This document shows positions 1-8,496 of a DNA stretch of 37,381 bases, piece after piece (position 1 is the first letter of the stretch; each line of letters opens with the position of its first letter). This DNA comes from CAYILR01 sp964364175 (GTDB taxonomy: Bacteria > Bdellovibrionota > UBA1018): assembly GCA_964364175.1 (NCBI GenBank), contig CAYILR010000044.1:1-37381 (forward strand). The letters run 5' to 3'. The position numbers were made by a program, and so were the translations under genes. Below the pieces are notes generated by a model that worked only from the letters and a program-made list of their open reading frames with translations, did not search any database and was not told where the DNA came from.

Positions 1-145
1 TTTTAGGTGCACCGCTTCAGCCACTGCTCGCATAATCAGGCTGAACAGTTACTCAGTATCTTTTGAAAAATGGTGATCCTGTGGTGGTGGATCTTTCGGG
101 AATTTATTCGACGGTGGGTGCGGGTTTGTCGTTTTGATGACTCAT

Positions 146-1024
146 TTATCTGAATTTGGTTTTACAGATCTCGATCATTCTTTCTGCTTCGGGTGATAAT
201 TTGTAACCTCCATGATGGATAGCAAACATCGGAAATAATAAATTCATTTCTGGATATAATACCTTCAATTTTTTTTGCGCGATTTCCTTCTGGATAAAAA
301 GTTCAGGTAAAAGTCCTATGCCGAGTCCTTTCAGCAGCAGTGCCTTGTATGCCATCAAATCATTTGCGCTGTATCGAATTTGAATCTGCTTGTTGATTCG
401 CTTTAATCGGTCAAAAGTAGGTAGTTTTGGTGAATTTTGATCATTAATCTCGCGTGAACCGATAAATGAATTCATCATGGGTGTTTTGATTCGGGTCGAT
501 GCTACGATTTTGTACCGACAAGCGCCAATCTCTCTGTATTCTAGTTCCTTCAATCGTGTCCCTTCGTATCCTAGGAATGAAAACTCGAGTTCTCGGCGTG
601 CGGTTCTTTGCGTGAGATCGTCTACCAGCCCGGTGAACATCATAGGCCAGATGCGTGGGTAATCAGTCGTGATCTGAGAAATCGCATCGGGTAAAAATAG
701 AAAGGATAAAGGACTGGCTGCGCCAAACTTGAGTACTCCAGAGAGTTCGTTTTTCCTATCTTGTGCTAGGCTGAGTAAATCTTCTGACGACTGTAAAACT
801 TGTCTGGCGATTGGCAACAAAGTCATACCTTTTGTTGTCAGTTCCACATGTCTTTTTGTTCTGAGGAATAGGGTCGAACCAATATTAACCTCTAATCGCT
901 TAATTGCTTTACTCACAGCGGATTGTTCGACGAAAAGGCGTTTTGCAGCTTTAGAAAATCCCCGTTCCTCTGCAACCAGAACAAAAGTTTTTATCAAATT
1001 CAGATCAAGATCATTAAGTCTCAT
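146..1024 (-). CDS. LysR-family transcriptional regulator
   Basis: The product is about 292 aa, the usual length for LysR regulators. Residues 1-60 form the N-terminal winged helix-turn-helix: the stretch beginning RLNDLDLNLIKTF and running through FSKAAKRLFVEQSAVSKAI matches the family pattern, with the recognition helix around QSAVSKAIKRLE. The rest is the effector-binding domain, ending in a typical segment (LLLKGLGIGLLPELF). The ATG at 1024 is preferred because LysR proteins begin directly before the D-L-N-L motif; a TTG at 1039 would add five residues. No clear Shine-Dalgarno is visible for either start. The gene is divergent from the small secreted protein at 1109, the usual arrangement for a LysR target, but a regulatory link is only inferred. 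The ligand is unknown. Confidence 0.9.
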   Translation of the reverse strand: MRLNDLDLNLIKTFVLVAEERGFSKAAKRLFVEQSAVSKAIKRLEVNIGSTLFLRTKRHVELTTKGMTLLPIARQVLQSSEDLLSLAQDRKNELSGVLKFGAASPLSFLFLPDAISQITTDYPRIWPMMFTGLVDDLTQRTARRELEFSFLGYEGTRLKELEYREIGACRYKIVASTRIKTPMMNSFIGSREINDQNSPKLPTFDRLKRINKQIQIRYSANDLMAYKALLLKGLGIGLLPELFIQKEIAQKKLKVLYPEMNLLFPMFAIHHGGYKLSPEAERMIEICKTKFR

Positions 1025-1108
1025 CAGGACTGAGTACAATACAAATAATGAATTTTACACCCATTTTTTTGTTGGCTACAGATGGTTCAAGAAAGAAGGT
1101 AAGCACAA

Positions 1109-1513
1109 ATGAAACTATCGAAATTTATAATCAGTGTATTGATATCAATTACTAGTGCTGTAACAGCCAATGCCTCGGGATGCATGTGGTACGACGAATA
1201 CGAACTGGGAGATCATCTTGGAACGCTGAGTGTTGATGGGACATTTAGTTGCAGTGAGTACGATCCTGGTTGGAGTCGGTGTATATTTACAACGGCGGGT
1301 GATCACCCGATCCAGCTGAAATCCGACCAGTTTTTCAGAGACTTTGAGCTTCCACCACTCGATCAATCGATCGAAATAACAATCGCCTCGTATGAGGCAA
1401 TGCATTGGAATAATTGTGATGGAGGAGATGAAGTGCCACCTTATGTTAAAAACGGGATTTATGATTTTTTTGTTTTTGATGGGAAGAAGTATGAGCGCTT
1501 CAAGCAATTATAA
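1109..1513 (+). CDS. Small secreted protein, unknown function
   Basis: The 134-aa product is not a recognised family. The first 23 residues form a good Sec signal peptide (K at positions 2 and 5, hydrophobic core, cleavage near ANA-SG). The mature part of about 110 residues is acidic and aromatic-rich, with four Cys residues (early GCMW, then FSCSE, RCIF and NNCDGG) that could form two disulfides in the periplasm. The start is supported by AAGAAGG about ten bases upstream of the ATG. The gene is divergent from the LysR regulator with only about 85 bp between the starts, so the shared intergenic region probably holds both promoters. The function cannot be inferred from sequence. Confidence 0.7.
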   Translation: MKLSKFIISVLISITSAVTANASGCMWYDEYELGDHLGTLSVDGTFSCSEYDPGWSRCIFTTAGDHPIQLKSDQFFRDFELPPLDQSIEITIASYEAMHWNNCDGGDEVPPYVKNGIYDFFVFDGKKYERFKQL

Positions 1514-1567
1514 GTGAATTTTGATTGGATTTCGTGATACATTTTTTTGATCTATTTGGGAGGAAAA

Positions 1568-2605
1568 ATGCAAACATCTACATCGTCCATTCAAAATTTA
1601 ACTGATTCCGTTTTGCTAGAAAAAGTCAAAACCCTAGCAGGGTCAGAGCGAGAGCTGACCGTTGCGATTTTACATCATTTGAAAGAAGTCTACAGGCGTA
1701 AATTGTTTTCAGATTTGGGGTACGAGAGTTTGTTTAAGTACTGTGTAGGTGCGTTGGGATATTCGCCTGGGGCAGCGATGAGACGAGTAGATGGGATGAA
1801 GTTGCTTAAGGAAATTCCTGAAGTAGAGAAAAAAATACTAGATGGAAAATTACACCTCTCCACAATTGTTCAAGTTGAGACTTTTGTTCGGAAGGAAAAC
1901 AAGGTCGCTGATGTTCCTATTACTCGCGAAGAGAAAAAGGAGCTTTTGAAGCAGCTTGAGGGGAAATCAAGAAGAGAAGCTGAGAGGGAGTTATTGAAGC
2001 GATCCGTGCAACCTGAGATTCACGTTCAAGAAAAATCACGAGCTGTCAGTCAGACACATACAGAATTGAACGTCGTTTTGACCGAGGAAGCGCTTCAGAA
2101 TCTGGAAACGATCAAAGGGTATCTGGCGCATTCGAATCCTAATATGAGTATGAGTGAGTTGATTACTTATCTTGCGAAGTTTGGAGCAGAAAAACTTAAT
2201 CCTGCTCGAGAAGTGAGGGTTAAAAAGGTGGAGAGAACAGATGAGTCGAGTGAAAAACCGCAGACTCCGGCGACTCAGAGCGTAAGTGATTTGAAATCAA
2301 AAGAGAATTTTATTCCGCCGGCGGAATTGGAAAATTCCAAAATTCACTCGGTGTTTTCAAGGGAGGTAGGAAGAAGTAGATATATTCATGCTTCATTAAA
2401 GCGAAAAATATTTCAACGAGATAGGAATCAATGCGTTCAATGTGGGTCGAAATTTGCGCTTGAAATCGATCATATTTACTCTTTTGCTAAAAAAGGTCCG
2501 AGCTCCGAAGAAAACCTTCAATTGCTTTGCAGAAATTGCAATCAAAGGAAGGCGATTGAGGAGTACGGAATCGATAAAATAGAACAGATGAAATTGATCG
2601 GATGA
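1568..2605 (+). CDS. HNH endonuclease with helical N-terminal scaffold
   Basis: The 345-aa protein has a long helical N-terminal region (residues 5-150) with repeated Leu/Lys-rich segments, resembling the DUF222-like scaffolds in front of HNH domains in Bdellovibrio-type genomes. A charged linker follows (about 150-275). The C-terminal HNH nuclease domain shows a CVQCG knuckle, the catalytic LEIDHI and a CRNCN knuckle, in the order Cys-X2-Cys, Asp-His, Cys-X2-Cys. The start at 1568 is chosen over an in-frame upstream ATG at 1547 because GGGAGG lies right before it at normal spacing. Such genes occur in many copies in Bdellovibrio relatives; no restriction or toxin partner is visible here. The nuclease call is secure, the biological role is not. 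Confidence 0.85.
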   Translation: MQTSTSSIQNLTDSVLLEKVKTLAGSERELTVAILHHLKEVYRRKLFSDLGYESLFKYCVGALGYSPGAAMRRVDGMKLLKEIPEVEKKILDGKLHLSTIVQVETFVRKENKVADVPITREEKKELLKQLEGKSRREAERELLKRSVQPEIHVQEKSRAVSQTHTELNVVLTEEALQNLETIKGYLAHSNPNMSMSELITYLAKFGAEKLNPAREVRVKKVERTDESSEKPQTPATQSVSDLKSKENFIPPAELENSKIHSVFSREVGRSRYIHASLKRKIFQRDRNQCVQCGSKFALEIDHIYSFAKKGPSSEENLQLLCRNCNQRKAIEEYGIDKIEQMKLIG

Positions 2606-2735
2606 ATATCTTTGTAAAAGACTGGGTTTGAACAGACACCGCCTCCGTTGAGTCCTGGCTACATCTGATAACTATAGTATTGGCGGTTGAGGAATTAACA
2701 GCTCAGGAAAACGGCCCGCTTAGTTCATTTGTAGC

Positions 2736-2756
2736 CTGTTTCATAGCATGAAACAG
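2736..2756. repeat. Perfect inverted repeat, terminator or operator
   Basis: The arms CTGTTTCAT and ATGAAACAG (9 bp each) are separated by AGC. A T-rich stretch follows (ATTGTTTTATTT). It lies between the HNH gene and the TIGR02147 gene, 54 bp before the latter's ATG. It could terminate the HNH transcript or be an operator for the regulator; the sequence does not decide between them. Confidence 0.5.
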
Positions 2757-2809
2757 ATTGTTTTATTTGTGCTTGTGAAAGTAATGTCTTCGCCGTAGAT
2801 CATCCACCG

Positions 2810-3598
2810 ATGAAGATGAACAAAACAGCAACGAATTATCGATCAATTCTCACCTCTGAGCTTCTTCAAAGGGTTAAAAATAATCCTGCTTACAGTTTGC
2901 GGCGATTTGCCCAACAGCTTGAGTTGAGTCCTGCTACCCTGAGTGGGGTTCTTTCTGGAAAACGAAGGCTTTCGTTGAAGTCCGCTTCGAAAATCAGCGA
3001 TAGGCTTAATCTCACGCCTGCAGATGCAGCAAAATTTTATCAATCTGTTGCATCGAGCCTGACTGAAAATGGTGCTCGAATTCTTTCACCGTCTATTCCG
3101 GAATATAAGGCTCTTTCTGAGGACGTGTTTCGTGTCATCTCCGAATGGTATTATTACGCTATTCTTGAATTGACTTATGTCAGTGGCTGCCAAGATCATC
3201 CTCGTTGGTTCGCAAAAAAGCTTGGAATTAATTATAATCAAGCAGCTGACGCAATTGAGCGCCTAATAACAGTGGGGCTTCTTGATCGAAAAAAAGGTAG
3301 GCTCATCAAAACCAATGTTCACCTGGCATCACCTAGCGGCATCTCTTCGTCAGCTGTTCGTCAACGACACCGAGAAATTTTGAATAAAGCCTTAGAATCC
3401 CTGGAAACTCACTCAGTCAATGAAAGGGATTTTACGTCGATGACCATGTCCATTGATCCAGCTCTTTTGCCAGAGGCAAAAAAAAGGATAGCCGAATTCA
3501 GACGGGAACTTTGTGCTTTTCTTGAGTCTGGAAAAAGAAAACGGGTCTACGAAATGTCTGTTCAACTGTTCCCATTATCAGAAGGAGATGAAAAATGA
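2810..3598 (+). CDS. TIGR02147-family regulator
   Basis: This 262-aa protein belongs to the TIGR02147 family, putative regulators concentrated in Bdellovibrio relatives and Fibrobacteres. Residues about 14-70 form an XRE-like helix-turn-helix (SLRRFAQQLELSPATLSGVL followed by a KRRLS turn). The middle carries the family hallmark, a Trp-Tyr-Tyr-Tyr-Ala-Ile-Leu-Glu-Leu stretch around residue 113, followed by a winged-helix-like segment. The C-terminus ends in the alternating YEMSVQLFPLS strand typical of the family. The stop overlaps the next start by four bases (ATGA), so it is translationally coupled to the secreted protein downstream, its likely target or partner. The start is ATG-AAG-ATG; either ATG is possible, and neither has a strong Shine-Dalgarno. 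Confidence 0.85.
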   Translation: MKMNKTATNYRSILTSELLQRVKNNPAYSLRRFAQQLELSPATLSGVLSGKRRLSLKSASKISDRLNLTPADAAKFYQSVASSLTENGARILSPSIPEYKALSEDVFRVISEWYYYAILELTYVSGCQDHPRWFAKKLGINYNQAADAIERLITVGLLDRKKGRLIKTNVHLASPSGISSSAVRQRHREILNKALESLETHSVNERDFTSMTMSIDPALLPEAKKRIAEFRRELCAFLESGKRKRVYEMSVQLFPLSEGDEK

Positions 3599-4647
3599 TG
3601 ATGTTCAAATATAAAATGGTCGCTATTGCAAGCATGATGGTTTTTGCGAGTCCTTTGACTTTTGCAGGCAGCGAAACAGGAAACGGAGGTGATGGGTATT
3701 CAGAGGAATTTGTTTCTCATGCAAAAGCAGCTCTTTCTGGAATTAAAAGAAAATACGGAGACCGTGGTCCCGTGTCATCATCAGCTCTTGAACGCGCGAT
3801 TGAGGTAACCCTGGTCGAATCCACCCTTGACGAGTTGAAAGATAAGAGCGGTCTTGTTCGAGACGCCTTAAATTTTCCAAATCAAGGTTTGATACGAATC
3901 AATCGAACTCGTTGGGCCCAGAACAATAAAAATCAAAAACTGGTGTTAGCGCTTCATGAATATATTGGCATCATGCAACTTGACGACACATCCTACAAAG
4001 TGTCGTCTGCTGTGATTCAAGATGTTTTCGGATCGTCAGCCTCTCATACGGGATCTGCACCATCTGTGAATTTAACCTGTACTGTAGAAAAATTCGACCA
4101 ACTGGGTTTGGTAGAATACCTCGCCTCGGTTGAGGTATTCAATTATGATGGTGACCAATATGACTATCGAGGGAATCAGGTCGGGCGATACGTCACACTG
4201 AACTTTCAGGGAGCTGGTTATGTCATGGGAACTTTTGTGTCTGGCGGGTATGGCGGAAATCGATACGCGAACATCTATTCTGAAATTCAAGCAACTGAAC
4301 AGGCTAATCCAAAAAATGAGGTGGGTTTTCCAATCGCTCCATCCTTAGGAGCTGGAAAGACAGTCTTGGGTTTAACAGGATATCCGGTGCGGATTAGAAA
4401 AAGTACAATCTCTGCGATTGAGATACGGTTTTTGAATAATAATGATCTCAATAAAATCAGAAATGGCGATGGACCCAAAAATATTGATGCAGTTCTCTCT
4501 TTGGACCTAGATCAAAATGCTTCTATTCAAAAAGTTTGGTCTCCTCTTAAGTGTGCCCAAACTATGGGTAGTAATGCACAAAAACTGGGCCAGATGTTTA
4601 CTGTCATGGGAGGCGTTGAAAAGAACCTCCGTGGTGATGTTCGCTAA
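3595..4647 (+). CDS. Secreted protein coupled to TIGR02147 regulator
   Basis: This 350-aa protein starts with a signal peptide of about 25 residues (cleavage after LTFA). The mature N-terminus reads GSETGNGGDG, a Gly-rich entry also seen in the secreted protein at 23137. A helix with a Leu-His-Glu core (LHEYIGIM, His121-Glu122) resembles the first half of a zincin motif but lacks the second His, so catalysis is not supported. The C-terminal half is beta-rich and contains two Cys residues far apart (LTCTVE and LKCAQT). The start has GAAGGAG at good spacing and overlaps the regulator stop by four bases. The inverted repeat at 4677-4714 follows as terminator. The function is unknown; location is probably periplasmic or outer surface. 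Confidence 0.8.
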   Translation: MMMFKYKMVAIASMMVFASPLTFAGSETGNGGDGYSEEFVSHAKAALSGIKRKYGDRGPVSSSALERAIEVTLVESTLDELKDKSGLVRDALNFPNQGLIRINRTRWAQNNKNQKLVLALHEYIGIMQLDDTSYKVSSAVIQDVFGSSASHTGSAPSVNLTCTVEKFDQLGLVEYLASVEVFNYDGDQYDYRGNQVGRYVTLNFQGAGYVMGTFVSGGYGGNRYANIYSEIQATEQANPKNEVGFPIAPSLGAGKTVLGLTGYPVRIRKSTISAIEIRFLNNNDLNKIRNGDGPKNIDAVLSLDLDQNASIQKVWSPLKCAQTMGSNAQKLGQMFTVMGGVEKNLRGDVR

Positions 4648-4676
4648 AATTTAACTCGGAAACTGTATTGGCTATT

Positions 4677-4714
4677 AACTGGGAGGCGGGGCATAACGGG
4701 CTTGCCTCCCAGTT
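4677..4714. terminator. Intrinsic terminator between convergent genes
   Basis: Perfect 11-bp arms (AACTGGGAGGC and GCCTCCCAGTT) flank a 16-nt loop, followed on the plus strand by TTTTAATA. It sits between the convergent secreted-protein gene and rqcH, where a terminator is expected. Confidence 0.8.
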
Positions 4715-4736
4715 TTAATAGAAGCAATCGGATTAT

Positions 4737-6203
4737 TTAAGAAACACTTTGAAACAACCGCTCAATTCTCTTGGCATCAAACTGCACAATCAAAGTTTTA
4801 TTCTGAGTATAGCTGACCTGAGTCGAGTCCTTGATTCGTTTCACATATTTCTTAAAAGTATAATCCACCTCAGTTTTGGCCTCGCCCGAATACCCGCTGT
4901 AGTGAATCACCAAATGAGCGGCGTCGAGCAGTGTTTCCAGCGAAGCCGACTTTCCACTGGGCACAGGGACAATCGCATGCGCACTAGTTCGTCCCTTGAC
5001 GTGCAACCACTGATCATTGCCTCGAGCTTTCTTAAACGTCAGCTCCAGGTTTTCTTTTTCGGTTTTTCCGACCCAAATTTCCATTCCGTCTTTGGATTTG
5101 AATCGTCGGCCGGGCCATAGCGCACCCGAGGATTGCTGCTCTTTTTTTGCTGCACCCGGGGCAATACCCAGCGATTCTTCCAGCTTCTTGAGCTCAGGCC
5201 ACGCAGGTTCAGCTTTTAAAAATCCAGAAAGCGCAGATTTTTTATCCGTGAGTTCTCGAATTCGCTCCTGCGATTCCTGAATCCGTCGCGACTTGCGCTT
5301 GGCTTGCGTATAAAATTTCTCGATCTGATTTTGAATCGTGAGTTTGGGATCACAGGGAATTTTGATTTCCTTCTCGATTGTGTAATCAAAAACTTTGCGA
5401 GTTTTGTCTTTTTCGATCGGAGGCGACTCGTGCATCACGGATTTCAATAAATCTCCGTAGTGCTTCCATTCTCCTTCGGCTTGTGAAGATTTCAGCTGTT
5501 CGTCCTGACTGCGGATTTGCTGATTGAGGGCCTTGAGAATTTTTTGCAATTCCTTTTGAGAATTCGCCCATCGAGTTTGCAATGCTTCCTGCTGAAGGAC
5601 TTTCTCCAACACCTGATAATAAACCGCAGGCGATTCAATCCACTCGGATCGTACTGGCATATCGTCTGGCGCTCGAGAGGCATCCGGAGTTTTGTAAACC
5701 TCATCCAGATTCTCAGCGTTCGATCGACTTCTGCCGAGGACCTTCCAGCCTTCTGCCGCTGATCCTTGAGATAGATCAATCAAGAAAGCCTCGGGCATCG
5801 CCGGAATCAAATGAATCACCAAAGCCATCCCGCCGCTAAATTCCATCCAAACGCAGCGGTCTTTTTTCAGCGTACGAATCGATTGGATTTTTAGTCCGCG
5901 AACGAGCTTCGACAATAACAACCCAAACGGAGAATGCGTCGCCTGAGTCGCAGGTTTGAACAGCCGCTCAGTCGCCAGAGCAAAATACGGCATTTGTGCC
6001 CTTACACTCCAAATCAGCGTCCAATCCGACGAGCGAGTCCGGATTTGAAACGCAAATTCGCTCTTGAGGTAGCCTCCTGGAAATTCTGCACGCAGAGGAA
6101 TGAGAATTCGATCAACAGACGCACCTCGAGTTTCCTCAGAGATTGCACGAACATGCAGCTCGATTTCTTTCCAATTCAGAATGGGAGCGGAGAGTTTTTC
6201 CAT
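4737..6203 (-). CDS. rqcH: RqcH/NFACT ribosome-quality-control protein
   Basis: The 488-aa protein has the Rqc2/RqcH layout. It has an N-terminal NFACT-N domain (about 1-180) with the Asp115-Arg116 pair in LKKDRCVW, corresponding to the tRNA-binding DR motif of bacterial RqcH. A coiled-coil segment follows (about 210-345, including QKELQKILKALNQQIRSQ). The C-terminal NFACT-R domain (about 370-485) contains KARGNDQWLHVKG and the ETLLDAAHLVIHYSGYSG stretch. In characterised bacteria RqcH binds stalled 50S-peptidyl-tRNA complexes and directs Ala-tailing. It is shorter than the roughly 550-580 aa usual in Firmicutes, mostly in the middle. The start codon ATG is at 6203. It is convergent with the secreted-protein gene and divergent from the small membrane protein at 6342. 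Confidence 0.88.
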   Translation of the reverse strand: MEKLSAPILNWKEIELHVRAISEETRGASVDRILIPLRAEFPGGYLKSEFAFQIRTRSSDWTLIWSVRAQMPYFALATERLFKPATQATHSPFGLLLSKLVRGLKIQSIRTLKKDRCVWMEFSGGMALVIHLIPAMPEAFLIDLSQGSAAEGWKVLGRSRSNAENLDEVYKTPDASRAPDDMPVRSEWIESPAVYYQVLEKVLQQEALQTRWANSQKELQKILKALNQQIRSQDEQLKSSQAEGEWKHYGDLLKSVMHESPPIEKDKTRKVFDYTIEKEIKIPCDPKLTIQNQIEKFYTQAKRKSRRIQESQERIRELTDKKSALSGFLKAEPAWPELKKLEESLGIAPGAAKKEQQSSGALWPGRRFKSKDGMEIWVGKTEKENLELTFKKARGNDQWLHVKGRTSAHAIVPVPSGKSASLETLLDAAHLVIHYSGYSGEAKTEVDYTFKKYVKRIKDSTQVSYTQNKTLIVQFDAKRIERLFQSVS

Positions 6204-6341
6204 GGAACTAGATTAGTCTATCAGAATGGGTTTGATTGAATTCAACCTATTGAAATTATTTGACTAAATAAGCTCAATTTCTTTTTGTGGGGCTAATCAC
6301 TGTCTCATGTTCATCTGAATTGTAGAAAGAAGGATACGACC

Positions 6342-6515
6342 ATGGATTCTAAAGACGATCTAAAAGAAAAAGTTCTAGACCTACACTTAGAGTTGAATAA
6401 TTTACGCGTTGATTTTTACAAAGCGCTCAACGCCTATACATTTTGGATGATTGGGTTTGTGTGTGTGATAGTCATGTTGCTGAGCTTGTTCAAAATTATG
6501 GATCACACTAAATGA
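6342..6515 (+). CDS. 57-aa membrane protein
   Basis: This small gene starts with ATG at 6342, preceded by AGAAGGA at good spacing, and its TGA overlaps the ATG of the methyltransferase gene by four bases. The product has a charged helical N-terminus (KDDLKEKVLDLHLELNNLR), a single membrane segment (about residues 34-50, FWMIGFVCVIVMLLSLF) and a short tail (KIMDHTK). The start signal, coupling and protein-like composition support a real gene. No family is recognised. It may anchor or tether a partner at the membrane, but nothing in the sequence names that partner. Confidence 0.7.
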   Translation: MDSKDDLKEKVLDLHLELNNLRVDFYKALNAYTFWMIGFVCVIVMLLSLFKIMDHTK

Positions 6516-7756
6516 AAGTCATCTCTCTTAAAAAAGATTCCGAACGACGTTTCAAATCAGGCGGACATCCCTGGGTTTTCTCCAACGAACTCTCGGGCTC
6601 GCTGAAGGGTGCCACAGCGGGTGAATCAGCCGAGCTCAGAGACGCAGCTGGAAATTTCCTGGCGCGTGGGTTCCTGAACCCCCATTCCCTCATCGCCTTC
6701 CGATCCGTGACCCGCAATCCAGAAGTCAAAGACCCGAGCAGCGAAGAATTCCTCGAAAAACAGCTGATCTCTGGTGCCATCGCGTTGCGAGAACGTCTGG
6801 GCTATGCCGCAACCAGCGCACGCCTCTGCTTCGGCGAGGCGGACGGAATCCCTGGTTTGATCGTGGATCGATTCCAGCTCACTCAAAGCCGAGGCCAGAT
6901 CATCGTGATCCAAGCTCATGCTGCCGGAGTGGATCGAATGCTGCCCATTCTCCAAAAGGTATTGAAAAAATGGGCAGGTCCCAAGAGCGCAATCGTGATT
7001 CGCAACGATGTTTCTGTCCGTAAGCTCGAGGGCATCGAAATCGAAGCTCCACGAGTTGAACTCTCGGGGATCGAAGCCAGTCTCAACCGAGCCGAATTTG
7101 ACGTTAGCGGGCAGACGTTCCGCGCGGACCTACTGGAAGGTCAAAAAACCGGATTTTTCTTGGATCAGACCTGGAACACGATTCAGGTCGCTCGAATGGC
7201 GCAAAAATTCTTTCAGGGTCAAAAAGAAGTCCGCGTTCTCGATTTATTCTCCTATGTCTCCCAGTGGGGGAGTCGCCTCTCGACCTCTCTCAAGCAATCG
7301 GGTGTAAAAAATGTCCATGTGACTGCCATGGACGCATCGGCTGAGGCCCTCGAGTTTGCCCAGAAAAACCTGACCCATGCCGGAGCCGTGGCCGAGATCA
7401 GCAAGGCCGATATCCTGGAAAAAATCACTCAGATCCCGGATAGCAGCTACGACCTGATCGTCTGCGATCCTCCGGCTCTGATCAAAAGCCGCAAGGACCA
7501 CCCCGCTGGCAAGCATGCTTATCTGAAGCTCAACACCGAATGCTTAAGAATCCTTAAAAAGCCCGGCGCGATCGTCTCGGCCTCCTGCTCGGCTCATTTC
7601 ACACCCGAAGACCTGATCGAAACTCTTGCCAAAGCCGCTCGCCGCTCCCAAGTCAGCCCTCAATGGATCTTTCGCGGGGGGCACGGTCCGGATCACCCAG
7701 TGATTGCAGAATTTCCGGAAGGGCAGTATCTCAAAACCTGGTTTGGCGTCGTATGA
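6512..7756 (+). CDS. RlmI-like 23S rRNA methyltransferase
   Basis: The 414-aa protein has the domain order of RlmI (YccW). An N-terminal PUA RNA-binding domain (about 1-75) includes the conserved HPWVFSNEL entry and an ARGFLNPHS segment. A central EEHEE-like region follows, then a Rossmann methyltransferase domain. The SAM-binding motif VLDLFSYVSQWG is near residue 245, the catalytic-loop motif CDPPALIKSRKD near 316, and the Cys-containing ASCSAHFT near 355. RlmI makes m5C1962 in E. coli 23S rRNA; the exact target base here is inferred from family. Both ends overlap neighbours by ATGA (small membrane protein before, bcp after), suggesting one transcript. Confidence 0.85.
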   Translation: MKVISLKKDSERRFKSGGHPWVFSNELSGSLKGATAGESAELRDAAGNFLARGFLNPHSLIAFRSVTRNPEVKDPSSEEFLEKQLISGAIALRERLGYAATSARLCFGEADGIPGLIVDRFQLTQSRGQIIVIQAHAAGVDRMLPILQKVLKKWAGPKSAIVIRNDVSVRKLEGIEIEAPRVELSGIEASLNRAEFDVSGQTFRADLLEGQKTGFFLDQTWNTIQVARMAQKFFQGQKEVRVLDLFSYVSQWGSRLSTSLKQSGVKNVHVTAMDASAEALEFAQKNLTHAGAVAEISKADILEKITQIPDSSYDLIVCDPPALIKSRKDHPAGKHAYLKLNTECLRILKKPGAIVSASCSAHFTPEDLIETLAKAARRSQVSPQWIFRGGHGPDHPVIAEFPEGQYLKTWFGVV

Positions 7757-8214
7757 AAGAACTCAAAGTAGGATCCAAAGCTCCGGCATTCTCCCTATTG
7801 GATGATTCGGACGAAAAAGTCACTCTCAAGGATTTCGCTGGCAAACCCTTGGTTTTATACTTCTATCCCAAGGACATGACCTCCGGATGCACCCAGGAGG
7901 CCTGTGATTTTCAGGATTCGCTGGCCAAGCTCACCAAGCTCGGTGCCCATGTCGTGGGCGTCAGCAAAGACAGCGTCGAGAGCCATCAAAAATTTAAAAC
8001 AAAACAAGGACTCAAGTTCCAGTTATTATCTGACCCCGATGGAAAAATGTGCGAGGCTTACGGAGTTTGGAAAGAAAAAAGTCTTTATGGCCGAAAATTC
8101 ATGGGAATTGTGCGCACCACATTTCTCATCGATGGAAGTGGAAAAATCACTCACATCTATCCGAAAGTGAAAATTTCCGGCCATGTTGAGGATGTAATTC
8201 GAAATCTTTCTTGA
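7753..8214 (+). CDS. bcp: Bcp-type thioredoxin-dependent peroxiredoxin
   Basis: The 153-aa protein reduces hydroperoxides with thioredoxin-supplied electrons in the cytoplasm. The AhpC/TSA fold is clear. The peroxidatic Cys46 is in YPKDMTSGCTQEACDF, and a second Cys51 five residues later is the resolving Cys of the atypical two-Cys Bcp subgroup. RTTFLIDGSGKI is the usual late strand. The ATG at 7753 is chosen over an upstream in-frame ATG at 7663 because it begins exactly where Bcp proteins begin and overlaps the methyltransferase stop by four bases. The longer reading would add 30 residues that merely shadow the upstream gene. Confidence 0.92.
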   Translation: MKELKVGSKAPAFSLLDDSDEKVTLKDFAGKPLVLYFYPKDMTSGCTQEACDFQDSLAKLTKLGAHVVGVSKDSVESHQKFKTKQGLKFQLLSDPDGKMCEAYGVWKEKSLYGRKFMGIVRTTFLIDGSGKITHIYPKVKISGHVEDVIRNLS

Positions 8215-8241
8215 CATCCCCCCGTTCGAAAACAGTATGAT
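8211..8241 (+). promoter_or_regulatory. Candidate promoter for the 8287-8843 pair
   Basis: A perfect -35 (TTGACA, 8211-8216) overlaps the bcp stop codon, and a TATGAT -10 is at 8236-8241. The spacer is 19 bp, longer than the ideal 17, so strength is uncertain. It would start transcription near 8249, upstream of the gene at 8287. Confidence 0.5.
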
Positions 8242-8286
8242 AGAAAGCCGAGGCCAAGATGGCTTCGCGGTTTTTAGGGGGAAAGA

Positions 8287-8496
8287 ATGAATCGACGACG
8301 TTCCTGGATTGCTGACGGATATCCCATGGTCATCACACTGATCCTTTTGGGGTTGGCTGTGTATACATTGTGGCCCCGTCCTAGCAGTAGCGTCGGCATC
8401 AGCAGCGTCGGGGACACTCACACAGCAGTGAGCCAACATTCGGCCCCCGTGATTGCCGTTGAAGTGGTGGATATCCAAGTAGGGAGTCGCTCATGA
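8287..8496 (+). CDS. 69-aa single-pass membrane protein
   Basis: The start is well marked by GGGGGAAAG just upstream of the ATG. The product has a positively charged N-terminus (MNRRRSW), one membrane segment (about residues 13-30, YPMVITLILLGLAVYTLW), then a Ser/Val-rich tail of about 40 residues that would face the periplasm by the positive-inside rule. The stop overlaps the next start by four bases. No family is recognised. Coupling to an HPF/RaiA-like protein is the only contextual clue, and it does not establish a function. Confidence 0.65.
   Translation: MNRRRSWIADGYPMVITLILLGLAVYTLWPRPSSSVGISSVGDTHTAVSQHSAPVIAVEVVDIQVGSRS

Noticed and set aside
1..145. Short open tail (about 30 codons ending at 137) with an outer-membrane-barrel-like end in Phe, and a TTCAGCC/GGCTGAA repeat at 16-45
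   Set aside because: In-frame stops at 33-35 and 42-44 and no start or family signal; too short to support a gene fragment.
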